64,000 nucleotides of DNA from Calliopsis andreniformis (lineage: Eukaryota; Arthropoda; Insecta; Hymenoptera; Andrenidae). Within the stretch, counting starts at the first letter, position 1; each line of letters opens with the position of its first letter. A program made the translations under genes and the position numbers. Positions 1 through 10,616 of the stretch are shown piece after piece. Below the pieces are notes generated by a model. That model worked only from the letters and a program-made list of their open reading frames with translations, was not told the origin of the DNA and did no database searches. The DNA is taken from positions 2,728,001-2,792,000 of the forward strand of contig NW_027480468.1 of the NCBI RefSeq assembly GCF_051401765.1, given 5' to 3'.

Positions 1-176
1 TGAGGATTGAGTATTGAAGATTGAGGATTGATGACAGAGGATTGAGGATTGAGGATTGAGGATTGAGTATTCTGGATTGAGGATTGAAGATTGAGGATTG
101 AGGATTGAGGATTGAGGATTATAGATTGAGTATTGAGGATTGAAGGTTGAGAATTGAGGTTTGAGGATTGAACGTT

Positions 177-379
177 GAGGACTGAGTGTTGAGGGTTGAG
201 TGATGAGAATTGATGTTTGTGGATAGTGATTTGAAGATTGCAGATTGAGTATTGAGTATTGAAAATTGTGAATTGAGGATATTCTATTGAGGATTGAGGA
301 TTGTCACCTGATTGTTGAGGACTGAGGGCTGAAGATTGAGGATTCAGGATTGAGAATTCAGAATTGAGGTTTGAGGACT
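177..379 (+). repeat. Core subtype A1 (exemplar)
   Basis: This is a 29-heptad (203 bp) core. It opens with GAGGACT, GAGTGTT, GAGGGTT, GAGTGAT, GAGAATT and then the anchor GATGTTT at 212. A1 is marked by GTGATTT two heptads after the anchor, GAAAATT followed by GTGAATT, the heptad GTCACCT, and a GAGAATT-CAGAATT pair that creates a GAATTC site at 354-359. Anchors of A1 and A1-like copies are 212, 6254, 9108, 12964, 18167, 24476, 25714, 29598, 34887, 36125, 40009, 44334, 46259, 46624, 50174, 53538, 58421 and 63611. The copies at 9108, 12964, 25714 and 36125 carry ACAGATT and lack the usual tail. The copy at 18167 has an A2-like middle. Spacing from A1 to the following A2 is 525 bp in one lineage and 567 bp in another. 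Confidence 0.85.
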
Positions 380-701
380 GAGGATTGAAGATTGAGGATT
401 GAAGATTGAGTATTGAGGATTGAATATTGCGGATTGAGGACTGAGGATTGAGGATTGAGGATTGAGGATTGCGGGTTGAGGATTGAAGATTGAAGATTCA
501 GGATTGAGGACTGAGGATTAAAGATTGAGTATTGAGGATTGAAGATTGATGATTCATGATTGAGGATTGAGGATTGAGTATTGAGGATTGAGGATTGAGG
601 ATTTAGTGTTGAAGATTGAGGATTGATGATTGAGGATTGAGGATTTAAGAATGAGTATTGAGGATTGAAGATTGAGAATTGAGGATTGAGGATTGAACAT
701 T

Positions 702-904
702 GAAGACTGAGTGTTGAGTGTTGAGTGATGAGAACTGATGTTTGTGGATGGAGATTTGAAGATTGCAGATTGAGTATTGAGTATTGAAAACTGTGAATTG
801 AGGATATTCTACTGAGGATTGAGGATTGTCTCCTGATTGTTCAGGACTGAGGGCTGGAGATTGAGGATTCAGGATCGAGGATTCAGAATTGAGGTTTGAG
901 GACT
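702..904 (+). repeat. Core subtype A2 (exemplar)
   Basis: This 29-heptad core has its anchor at 737. It is marked by GAGTGTT repeated twice near the head, GAGAACT or GAGAATT before the anchor, TTCTACT or TTCTATT, and then CAGGACT, GAGGGCT, GGAGATT and usually CAGGATC. Anchors are 737, 1556, 2375, 4737, 6779, 7598, 11468, 14712, 17069, 18845, 19251, 21063, 22148, 22819, 25001, 28074, 30165, 31467, 32559, 33230, 35412, 38485, 40576, 41192, 43459, 48888, 51867, 54105, 54924, 57554, 58988 and 60282. Sub-lineages show GATTGTA before CAGGACT (4737, 18845, 21063, 22819, 33230, 54924) or a GTATATT/GTAGATT heptad (14712, 17069, 19251, 22148, 32559). This is the most abundant subtype, with 32 copies by manual count. 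The copies at 25001 and 35412 are chimeric. Confidence 0.85.
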
Positions 905-1009
905 GAGGATTGAGGATTGAGGATTGAGGATTCAAGATTGAGTATTGAGGATTGAAGATTGAGGATTGAGGATTGAGGGTTGAGGATTGAGGATTGAAGA
1001 TTGAGGATT

Positions 1010-1212
1010 AGGGACTGAGTGTTGAGGGTTGAGTGATGAGAATTGAAGTTTGTGGATAGAGATTTGAAGATTGCAGATTGAGTATTGCGTGTGGAAAGCT
1101 CTGAACAGAGGATACTCTAGTGAGGATTGAGGATTGACAACTCATTGTTGAGGACTGAGGGCTGAAGATTGAGGATTCAGGATTGAGGATTCAGGATTGT
1201 GGTTTGAGGACT
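1010..1212 (+). repeat. Core subtype A3 (exemplar)
   Basis: This 29-heptad core has its anchor at 1045. It is the most divergent subtype. After GAGTATT it reads GCGTATG (GCGTGTG in this copy), GAAAGCT, CTGAACA, GAGGATA and CTCTAGT, all still in 7-bp register, and it ends with GTGGTTT. Anchors are 1045, 1864, 3849, 7087, 7906, 10030, 11776, 13886, 15013, 17370, 19699, 21364, 26636, 28382, 31775, 37047, 38793, 40884, 41500, 43767, 45342, 52175, 54413, 55232, 57862 and 60590. It usually follows A2 at exactly 308 bp, or follows A4 at 468 bp. It contains a short perfect dyad, listed separately. Confidence 0.85.
1099..1110 (+). other. 12-bp dyad CTCTGAACAGAG in A3 cores (exemplar)
   Basis: This is a perfect 5-bp inverted repeat with a 2-bp spacer, 54 bp after the A3 anchor. 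It is notable because inverted repeats are rare in a strand with almost no C. Intact copies start at 1099, 1918, 3903, 7141, 7960, 10084, 26690, 31829, 37101, 40938, 43821, 52229, 54467 and 55286. Spacer variants that keep the stems are CTCTGGACAGAG (11830, 28436, 38847) and CTCTGAGCAGAG (41554). Stem-damaged variants start at 13940, 17424, 19753, 21418 and 45396. The copies at 57916 and 60644 have lost the outermost pair. No known protein site is recognised. Confidence 0.6.
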
Positions 1213-2633
1213 GAGGATTGAGGATTGAGGATTGAGGATTGATGATTGAGGATTGAGGATTGAAGATTGAGGATTGGGTATCGAGGATTGAACATTGAGG
1301 AATGAGGATTGAGGATTGAAGATTGATGATTGATGATTGAGGAATGAGGATTGAGTATTGAGGATTGAGGATTGAGGATTGAGTATTGAAGATTGAGGAT
1401 TGATGATTGAGGATTGAGGATTGAAGATTGAGGATTGGGTATTGAGGATTGAGGATTGAGGATTTAAGATTGAGTATTGAGGATTGAAGATTGAGAACTG
1501 AGGATTGAGGATTGAACATTGAGGACTGAGTGTTGAGTGTTGAGTGATGAGAACTGTTGTTTGTGGATAGAGATTTGAAGATTGCAGATTGAGTATTGAG
1601 TATTGAAAACTGTGAATTGAGGATATTCTACTGAGGATTGAGGATTGTCACCTAATTGTTCAGGACTGAGGGCTGGAGATTGAGGATTCAGGATCGAGGA
1701 TTCAGAATTGAGGTTTGAGGACTGAGGATTGAGGATTGAGGATTGAGGATTGAAGATTCAGTATTGAGGATTAAAGATTGAGGATTGAGGATTGAGGGTT
1801 GAGGATTGAGGATTGAAGATTGAGGATTAGGGACTGAGTGTTGAGGGTTGAGTGATGAGAATTGATGTTTGTGGATAGAGATTTGAAGATTGCAGATTGA
1901 GTATTGCGTATGGAAAGCTCTGAACAGAGGATACTCTAGTGAGGATTGAGGATTGACAACTCATTGTTGAGGACTGAGGGCTGAAGATTGAGGATTCAGG
2001 ATTGAGGATTCAGGATTGTGGTTTGAGGACTGAGGATTGAGGATTGAGGATTGAGGATTGATGATTGAGGATTGAGGATTGAAGATTGAGGATTGGGTAT
2101 CGAGGATTGAACATTGAGGAATGAGGATTGAGGATTGAAGATTGATGATTGATGATTGAGGAATGAGGATTGAGTATTGAGGATTGAGGATTGAGGATTG
2201 AGTATTGAAGATTGAGGATTGATGATTGAGGATTGAGGATTGAAGATTGAGGATTGGGTATTGAGGATTGAGGATTGAGGATTTAAGATTGAGTATTGAG
2301 GATTGAAGATTGAGAACTGAGGATTGAGGATTGAACATTGAGGACTGAGTGTTGAGTGTTGAGTGATGAGAACTGTTGTTTGTGGATAGAGATTTGAAGA
2401 TTGCAGATTGAGTATTGAGTATTGAAAACTGTGAATTGAGGATATTCTACTGAGGATTGAGGATTGTCACCTAATTGTTCAGGACTGAGGGCTGGAGATT
2501 GAGGATTCAGGATCGAGGATTCAGAATTGAGGTTTGAGGACTGAGGATTGAGGATTGAGGATTGAGGATTGAGTATTGAAGATTGAATATTGATGATTGA
2601 AGATTGAGGATTGAGGATTGAGGGTTGCGGATT

Positions 2634-2681
2634 GAGGACGAGGACTGAGGGTTGAGTATTGATGTTTGAGGTCTGAGGATT
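2634..2681 (+). repeat. Module B: hexamer-marked heptad string (exemplar)
   Basis: Module B starts with the hexamer GAGGAC, a heptad that has lost one base. GAGGACT, GAGGGTT, GAGTATT, GATGTTT and GAGGTCT follow. The hexamer usually comes after GCGGATT or GTGGATT. First bases are 2634, 3109, 3731, 4024, 5234, 5870, 8256, 8731, 9276, 9912, 10205, 10834, 10952, 12126, 12601, 13132, 13768, 15363, 16531, 17720, 23456, 24092, 25337, 25882, 26518, 26811, 27440, 27558, 28739, 29214, 33867, 34503, 35748, 36293, 36929, 37222, 37851, 37969, 39150, 39625, 41850, 47338, 48240, 48372, 49546, 49790, 52525, 53147, 55582, 58205, 60933, 61499 and 63227. The context is conserved each time, so this looks like one ancestral 1-bp deletion copied by duplication. 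Confidence 0.85.
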
Positions 2682-3345
2682 GAGGATTGAGGATTGAGAA
2701 TTGAGGATTGAGGAATGAGGATTGATGATTGAGGATTGGGGACTGAGTGTTGAGGTTTGAATGATGAGAATTGATGTTTGTGGATAGAGATTTAAAGATT
2801 ACAGATTCAGTATTGAGTATTGAAAACTGTGAATTGATGATATTCTATTGAGGATTGAGAATTGACAACTGATTGTTGAGGACTGAGGTCTGAACATTGA
2901 GGATTCAGGATTGAGGTTTGAGGACTGAGGATTGAGGATTGAGGAGAGAGGATTGAGGATTGAGGATTGAGGATTGAAGATTGAGAATTGGGTATTGCTG
3001 ATTGAACATTGAGGAATGAGGATTGAGGATTGAGGATTGAGGATTGAGGACTGGAGATTGAATGTTGATGATTGAAGATTGAGGATTGAGGATTGAGCGT
3101 TGTGGATTGAGGACGAGGACTGAGGGTTGAGTATTGATGTTTGAGGTCTGAGGATTGAGGATTGAGGGTTGAGGATTGAGGATTGAGGATTGAAGATTGA
3201 GGATTAAAGATTGAGTATTGCGGATTGAAGATTGAGGATTGATGATTGAGGATTGAGGATTGAGGATTGAGGATTGGGGATTGAGGATTGAGTATTGAAG
3301 ATTGAGGATTGATGATAGAGGATTGAGGATTGATGATTGAGGATT

Positions 3346-3548
3346 GGGGACTGAGTGTTGAGGTTTGAGTGATGAGAATTGATGTTTGTGGATAGAGATT
3401 TAAAGATTACAGATTCAGTATTGAGTATTGAAAACTGAGAATTGATGATATTCTATTGAGGATTGAGAATTGACAACTGATTGTTGAGGACTGAGGTCTG
3501 AAGATTGAGGATTCACGATTGAGGATTCAGGAATGAGGTTTGAGGACT
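3346..3548 (+). repeat. Core subtype A4 (exemplar)
   Basis: This 29-heptad core has its anchor at 3381. It is marked by GGGGACT at the head, GAGGTTT before GAGTGAT, then AAAGATT, ACAGATT, CAGTATT, GATGATA, GAGAATT, GACAACT and GAGGTCT. Anchors are 2773, 3381, 5520, 8395, 9562, 12265, 13418, 23742, 26168, 28878, 34153, 36579, 39289, 46988, 49196, 52797, 61149 and 62877. Several copies (2773, 8395, 12265 and others) lack two heptads near the 3' end. The copies at 12265, 28878 and 39289 have GAGTATT instead of CAGTATT. The copy at 49196 has an A3-type tail. Confidence 0.83.
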
Positions 3549-6042
3549 GAGGATTGAGGATTGAGGAGAGAGGATTGAGGATTGAGGATTGAGGATTGAA
3601 GATTGAGGATTGGGTATTGCTGATTGAACATTGAGGAATGAGGATTGAGGATTGAGGATTGAGAATTGAGGACTGGAGGTTGAATGTTGATGATTGAAGA
3701 TTGAGGATTGAGGATTGAGCGTTGTGGGTTGAGGACGAGGACTGAGGGTTGAGTATTGATGTTTGAGGTCTGAGGATTGAGGATTGAGGGTTGAGGATTG
3801 AAGATTGAGGATTAGGGACTGAGTGTTGAGGGTTGAGTGATGAGAATTGATGTTTGTGGATAGAGATTTGAAGATTGCAGATTGAGTATTGCGTATGGAA
3901 AGCTCTGAACAGAGGATACTCTAGTGAGGATTGAGGATTGACCACTCACTGTTGAGGACTGAGGGCTGAAGATTGAATATTGATGATTGAAGATTGAGGA
4001 TTGAGGATTGAGGGTTGCGGATTGAGGACGAGGACTGAGGGTTGAGTATTGATGTTTGAGGTCTGAGGATTGAGGATTGAGGATTGAGAATTGAGGATTG
4101 AGGAATGAGGATTGAAGATTGAGGATTGGTTATTGAGGATTGAAGAATGAGGACTGAGGGTTGAGGATTGAGGATTGAGGATTGAAGATTGAGTATTGAG
4201 GATTTGAGATTGCGGATTGAGGACTGAGGATTGAGGATTGAGGATTGAGGATTGCGGGTTGAGGATTGAAGATTGAAGATTGAGGACTGAGGACTGAGGA
4301 TTAAAGACTGAGTATTGAGGATTGAAGATTGAGGATTGATGATTGAGGATTGAGGATTGAGTATTGAGGATTGAGGATTGGGTATTGCGGATTGAACATT
4401 GAGGATTGAGGATTGAGGATTGAGGATTGAAGATTGAGGATTGATGATTGAGGATTGAGGATTGAGGATTGAGGATTGGGTATTGAGGATTCAGGATTTA
4501 GGATGCAGAATTGATGTTTGAGGTGTGAGGATTGAGGATTGAGGATTGAAGATTGAGGTTTGAGGATTGAGGATTGAGGATTGAGGGTTGAGGATTGAAG
4601 ATTGAGGATTGGGTATTGAGGATTGAGTATTGAAGATTGAGGATTGATGATTGAGGATTGAGGACTGAAGATTGAGAATTGAGGATTGAGGATTGAACGT
4701 CGAGGACTGAGTGTTGAGGGTTGAGTGATGAGAATTGATGTTTGTGGATAGAGATTTGAAGATTGCAGATTGAGTATTGAGTATTGAAATCTGTGAAATG
4801 AGGGTATTCTATTCAGGATTGAGGATTGTCACCTGATTGTACAGGACTGAGGGCTGGAGATTGAGGATTCAGGATCGAGGATTCAGAATTGAGGTTTGAG
4901 GACTGAGGATTGAGGATTGAGGATTGAAGATTGAGTATTGAGGATTGAAGATTGAGGATTGAGGATTGAAGATTGAGGATTGGTTATTGAGGATTGAAGA
5001 ATGAGGACTGAGGGTTGAGTATTGAGAATTGAGGATTGAAGATTGAGTATTGAGGATTTAAGATTGCGGATTGAGGTCTGAGGATTGAGGATTGAGGATT
5101 GAGGATTGCGTGTTGAGGATTGAAGATTGAAGATTGAGCATTGAGGACTGAGGATTAAAGACTGAGTATTGAGGATTGAAGATTGAATATTGATGATTGA
5201 AGATTGAGGATTGAGTATTGAGTGTTGCGGATTGAGGACGAGGACTGAGGGTTGAGTATTGATGTTTGAGGTCTGAGGATTGAGGATTGAGGATTGAGAA
5301 TTGAGGATTGAGGAATGAGGATTGAAGATTGAGGATTGGTTATTGAGGATTGAAGAATGATGACTGAGGGTTGAGGATTGAGGATTGAGGATTGAGGTTT
5401 GTGGATTGATGATTGAGTATTGAGGATTGAAGGTTGAGGATTGAGGATTGAGGATTGAGGATTGAGGATTGATGATTGAGGATTGGGGACTGAGTGTTGA
5501 GGTTTGAGTGATGAGAATTGATGTTTGTGGATAGAGATTTAAAGATTACAGATTCAGTATTGAGTATTGAAAACTGTGAATTGATGATATTCTATTGAGG
5601 ATTGAGAATTGACAACTGATTGTTGAGGACTGAGGTCTGAAGATTGAGGATTCACGATTGAGGATTCAGGATTGAGGTTTGAGGACTGAGGATTGAGGAT
5701 TGAGGAGAGAGGATTGAGGATTGAGGATTGAGGATTGAAGATTGGGTATTGGGTATTGCTGATTGAACATTGAGGAATGAGGATTGAGGATTGAGGATTG
5801 AGAATTGAGGACTGAAGATTGAATGTTGATGATTGAAGATTGAGGATTGAGGATTGAGCGTTGTGGATTGAGGACGAGGACTGAGGGTTGAGTATTGATG
5901 TTTGAGGTCTGAGGATTGAGGATTGAGGGTTGAGGATTGAGGATTGAGGATTGAAGATTGAGGATTAAGGATTGAGTATTGAGGATTGAAGATTGAGGAT
6001 TGATGATTGAGGATTGAGGATTGAGGATTGAGGATTGAGGAT

Positions 6043-8187
6043 TGAGGATTGAGTATTGAAGATTGAGGATTGATGACAGAGGATTGAGGATTGAGGATTG
6101 AGGATTGAGTATTCTGGATTGAGGATTGAAGATTGAGGATTGAGGATTGAGGATTGAGGATTATAGATTGAGTATTGAGGATTGAAGGTTGAGAATTGAG
6201 GTTTGAGGATTGAACGTTGAGGACTGAGTGTTGAGGGTTGAGTGATGAGAATTGATGTTTGTGGATAGTGATTTGAAGATTGCAGATTGAGTATTGAGTA
6301 TTGAAAATTGTGAATTGAGGATATTCTATTGAGGATTGAGGATTGTCACCTGATTGTTGAGGACTGAGGGCTGAAGATTGAGGATTCAGGATTGAGAATT
6401 CAGAATTGAGGTTTGAGGACTGAGGATTGAAGATTGAGGATTGAAGATTGAGTATTGAGGATTGAATATTGCGGATTGAGGACTGAGGATTGAGGATTGA
6501 GGATTGAGGATTGCGGGTTGAGGATTGAAGATTGAAGATTCAGGATTGAGGACTGAGGATTAAAGATTGAGTATTGAGGATTGAAGATTGATGATTCATG
6601 ATTGAGGATTGAGGATTGAGTATTGAGGATTGAGGATTGAGGATTTAGTGTTGAAGATTGAGGATTGATGATTGAGGATTGAGGATTTAAGATTGAGTAT
6701 TGAGGATTGAAGATTGAGAATTGAGGATTGAGGATTGAACATTGAGGACTGAGTGTTGAGTGTTGAGTGATGAGAACTGATGTTTGTGGATGGAGATTTG
6801 AAGATTGCAGATTGAGTATTGAGTATTGAAAACTGTGAATTGAGGATATTCTACTGAGGATTGAGGATTGTCTCCTGATTGTTCAGGACTGAGGGCTGGA
6901 GATTGAGGATTCAGGATCGAGGATTCAGAATTGAGGTTTGAGGACTGAGGATTGAGGATTGAGGATTGAGGATTCAAGATTGAGTATTGAGGATTGAAGA
7001 TTGAGGATTGAGGATTGAGGGTTGAGGATTGAGGATTGAAGATTGAGGATTAGGGACTGAGTGTTGAGGGTTGAGTGATGAGAATTGAAGTTTGTGGATA
7101 GAGATTTGAAGATTGCAGATTTAGTATTGCGTATGGAAAGCTCTGAACAGAGGATACTCTAGTGAGGATTGAGGATTGACAACTCATTGTTGAGGACTGA
7201 GGGCTGAAGATTGAGGATTCAGGATTGAGGATTCAGGATTGTGGTTTGAGGACTGAGGATTGAGGATTGAGGATTGAGGATTGATGATTGAGGATTGAGG
7301 ATTGAAGATTGAGGATTGGGTATCGAGGATTGAACATTGAGGAATGAGGATTGAGGATTGAAGATTGATGATTGATGATTGAGGAATGAGGATTGAGTAT
7401 TGAGGATTGAGGATTGAGGATTGAGTATTGAAGATTGAGGATTGATGATTGAGGATTGAGGATTGAAGATTGAGGATTGGGTATTGAGGATTGAGGATTG
7501 AGGATTTAAGATTGAGTATTGAGGATTGAAGATTGAGAACTGAGGATTGAGGATTGAACATTGAGGACTGAGTGTTGAGTGTTGAGTGATGAGAACTGTT
7601 GTTTGTGGATAGAGATTTGAAGATTGCAGATTGAGTATTGAGTATTGAAAACTGTGAATTGAGGATATTCTACTGAGGATTGAGGATTGTCACCTAATTG
7701 TTCAGGACTGAGGGCTGGAGATTGAGGATTCAGGATCGCGGATTCAGAATTGAGGTTTGAGGACTGAGGATTGAGGATTGAGGATTGAGGATTGAAGATT
7801 CAGTATTGAGGATTAAAAATTGAGGATTGAGGATTGAGGGTTGAGGATTGAGGATTGAAGATTGAGGATTAGGGACTGAGTGTTGAGGGTTGAGTGATGA
7901 GAATTGATGTTTGTGGATAGAGATTTGAAGATTGCAGATTGAGTATTGAGTATGGAAAGCTCTGAACAGAGGATACTCTAGTGAGGATTGAGGATTGACA
8001 ACTCATTGTTGAGGACTGAGGGCTGAAGATTGAGGATTCAGGATTGAGGATTCAGGATTGTGGTTTGAGGACTGAGGATTGAGGACTGAGGATTGAGGAT
8101 TGATGATTGAGGATTGAGGATGGAAGATTGAGGATTGGGTATCGAGGATTGAACATTGAGGATTGAGGATTGAGGATTGAGGATTGA
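6043..8187 (+). repeat. Second copy of 1-2145 (offset 6042)
   Basis: Core anchors 6254, 6779, 7087, 7598 and 7906 sit exactly 6042 bp after 212, 737, 1045, 1556 and 1864. A few point differences are visible, for example TTAGTATT after GCAGATT near 7117 and GCGGATT for GAGGATT near 7738. The match ends after GAACATT near 8167. Confidence 0.88.
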
Positions 8188-8952
8188 GGATTGAGTATTG
8201 AAGATTGAATATTGATGATTGAAGATTGAGGATTGAGGATTGAGGGTTGCGGATTGAGGACGAGGACTGAGGGTTGAGTATTGATGTTTGAGGTCTGAGG
8301 ATTGAGGATTGAGGATTGAGAATTGAGGATTGAGGAATGAGGATTGATGATTGAGGATTGGGGACTGAGTGTTGAGGTTTGAATGATGAGAATTGATGTT
8401 TGTGGATAGAGATTTAAAGATTACAGATTCAGTATTGAGTATTGAAAACTGTGAATTGATGATATTCTATTGAGGATTGAGAATTGACAACTGATTGTTG
8501 AGGACTGAGGTCTGAACATTGAGGATTCAGGATTGAGGTTTGAGGACTGAGGATTGAGGATTGAGGAGAGAGGATTGAGGATTGAGGATTGAGGATTGAA
8601 GATTGAGAATTGGGTATTGCTGATTGAACATTGAGGAATGAGGATTGAGGATTGAGGATTGAGGATTGAGGACTGGAGATTGAATGTTGATGATTGAAGA
8701 TTGAGGATTGAGGATTGAGCGTTGTGGATTGAGGACGAGGACAGAGGGTTGAGTATTGATGTTTGAGGTCTGAGGATTGAGGATTGAGGGTTGAGGATTG
8801 AGGATTGAGGATTGAAGATTGAGGATTAAAGATTGAGTATTGCGGATTGAAGATTGAGGATTGATGATTAAGGATTGAGGATTGAGGATTGAGGATTGGG
8901 GATTGAGGATTGAGTATTGAAGATTGAGGATTGATGATAGAGGATTGAGGAT
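8188..8952 (+). repeat. Copy of 2566-3330 after a 420-bp deletion
   Basis: The offset to the first copy falls from 6042 to 5622, so 420 bp (60 heptads) are missing here. The lost part includes the A2 core at 2375. The block holds the A4 core at 8395 and hexamers at 8256 and 8731. Confidence 0.82.
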
Positions 8953-9511
8953 TGAGGATTGAGGATTGAGTATTCTGGATTGAGGACTGAAGATTGAGGA
9001 TTGAGGATTGAGGATTATAGATTGAGTATTGAGGATTGAAGGTTGAGAATTGAGGATTGAGGATTGAACATTGAGGACTGAGTGTTGAGGGTTGAGTGAT
9101 GAGAATTGATGTTTGTGGATAGTGATTTGAAGATTACAGATTGAGTATTGAGTATTGAAAACTGTGAATTGAGGATATTCTATTGAGGATTGAGGATTGA
9201 GGATTGAGGATTGAGTATTGAAGATTGAATATTGATGATTGAAGATTGAGGATTGAGGATTGAGGGTTGCGTATTGAGGACGAGGACTGAGGGTAGAGTA
9301 TTGATGTTTGAGGTCTGAGGATTGAGGATTGAGGATTGAGAATTGAGGATTGAGGAATGAGGATTGAAGATTGAGGATTGGTTATTGAGGATTGAAGAAT
9401 GAGGACTGAGGGTTGAGGATTGAGGATTGAGGATTGAGGTTTGAGGATTGATGATTGAGTATTGAGGATTGAAGGTTGAGGATTGAGGATTGAGGATTGA
9501 GGATTGAGGAT
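8953..9511 (+). repeat. 559-bp segment absent from the first 6-kb copy
   Basis: Between the 5622-offset and 6181-offset matches, this copy carries 559 extra bases: 80 heptads minus one base. That matches the single hexamer inside it at 9276. It contains the A1-like core at 9108. Related sequence stands at about 12.81-13.37 kb and 25.56-26.12 kb. Confidence 0.78.
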
Positions 9512-10616
9512 TGATGATTGAGGATTGGGGACTGAGTGTTGAGGTTTGAGTGATGAGAATTGATGTTTGTGGATAGAGATTTAAAGATTACAGATTCAGT
9601 ATTGAGTATTGAAAACTGAGAATTGATGATATTCTATTGAGGATTGAGAATTGACAACTGATTGTTGAGGACTGAGGTCTGAAGATTGAGGATTCACGAT
9701 TGAGGATTCAGGAATGAGGTTTGAGGACTGAGGATTGAGGATTGAGGAGAGAGGATTGAGGATTGAGGATTGAGGATTGAAGATTGAGGATTGGGTATTG
9801 CTGATTGAACATTGAGGAATGAGGATTGAGGATTGAGGATTGAGAATTGAGGACTGGAGGTTGAATGTTGATGATTGAAGATTGAGGATTGAGGATTGAG
9901 CGTTGTGGGTTGAGGACGAGGACTGAGGGTTGAGTATTGATGTTTGAGGTCTGAGGATTGAGGATTGAGGGTTGAGGATTGAAGATTGAGGATTAGGGAC
10001 TGAGTGTTGAGGGTTGAGTGATGAGAATTGATGTTTGTGGATAGAGATTTGAAGATTGCAGATTGAGTATTGCGTATGGAAAGCTCTGAACAGAGGATAC
10101 TCTAGTGAGGATTGAGGATTGACCACTCACTGTTGAGGACTGAGGGCTGAAGATTGAATATTGATGATTGAAGATTGAGGATTGAGGATTGAGGGTTGCG
10201 GATTGAGGACGAGGGCTGAGGGTTGAGTATTGATGTTTGAGGTCTGAGGATTGAGGATTGAGGATTGAGAATTGAGGATTGAGGAATGAGGATTGAAGAT
10301 TGAGGATTGGTTATTGAGGATTGAAGAATGAGGACTGAGGGTTGAGGATTGAGGATTGAGGATTGAAGATTGAGTATTGAGGATTTGAGATTGCGGATTG
10401 AGGACTGAGGATTGAGGATTGAGGATTGAGGATTGCGGGTTGAGGATTGAAGATTGAAGATTGAGGACTGAGGACTGAGGATTAAAGACTGAGTATTGAG
10501 GATTGAAGATTGAGGATTGATGATTGAGGATTGAGGATTGAGTATTGAGGATTGAGGATTGGGTATTGCGGATTGAACATTGAGGATTGAGGATTGAGGA
10601 TTGAGGATTGAGGATT
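9512..10616 (+). repeat. Copy of 3331-4435 (offset 6181)
   Basis: The A4 and A3 cores at 9562 and 10030 match 3381 and 3849 exactly in offset. Hexamers 9912 and 10205 match 3731 and 4024. The second hexamer is followed by GAGGGCT here but GAGGACT in the first copy. Confidence 0.85.

Larger units (their letters stand above)
702..2339 (+). repeat. 819-bp higher-order repeat, two tandem units plus a partial third
   Basis: Units 702-1520 and 1521-2339 each hold one A2 and one A3 core, and a partial third unit runs to about 2565. The period is 819 bp, or 117 heptads: 308 bp from A2 to A3 and 511 bp from A3 to the next A2. The stretches 1142-1519 and 1961-2338 look identical. The same unit recurs at 6744-7562 and from 7563. 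It also recurs at 54070-54888 and from 54889, and in shortened form at 40541-41156. Confidence 0.82.
1..6042 (+). repeat. Higher-order block, first copy of the 6-kb tandem duplication
   Basis: This block has core order A1, A2, A3, A2, A3, A2, A4, A4, A3, A2, A4 and holds six hexamers. The sequence at 1 reappears at 6043. Positions 1 to about 2145 match 6043-8187 at offset 6042, about 2566-3330 match 8188-8952 at offset 5622, and about 3331-4435 match 9512-10616 at offset 6181. Six hexamers in the span predict a remainder of 1 for 6042 modulo 7, which is observed. 4795-6042 belongs to another duplication shared with 22.9-24.3 kb. Confidence 0.85.

Noticed and set aside
304..317. CACCTG E-box inside the GTCACCT-GATTGTT heptads of A1 and A2 cores
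   Set aside because: A six-base match is expected by chance and there is no promoter context. Its conservation is explained by core duplication.
354..359. GAATTC in A1 cores as a regulatory palindrome
   Set aside because: It arises from GAGAATT followed by CAGAATT and is best seen as a restriction-site marker of A1 copies, useful only for diagnostic digestion or read sorting.
177..379. CRISPR array, with cores as repeats and spacers between
   Set aside because: The intervening sequence is the same heptad repeat, not unique spacers. The core is 203 bp long and not of CRISPR repeat size, and there are no cas genes.
177..379. Cores as transposon remnants or tRNA-derived elements
   Set aside because: Each core base belongs to a heptad in register with its flanks. 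There are no terminal repeats, target-site duplications, poly-A or A/B-box pattern.
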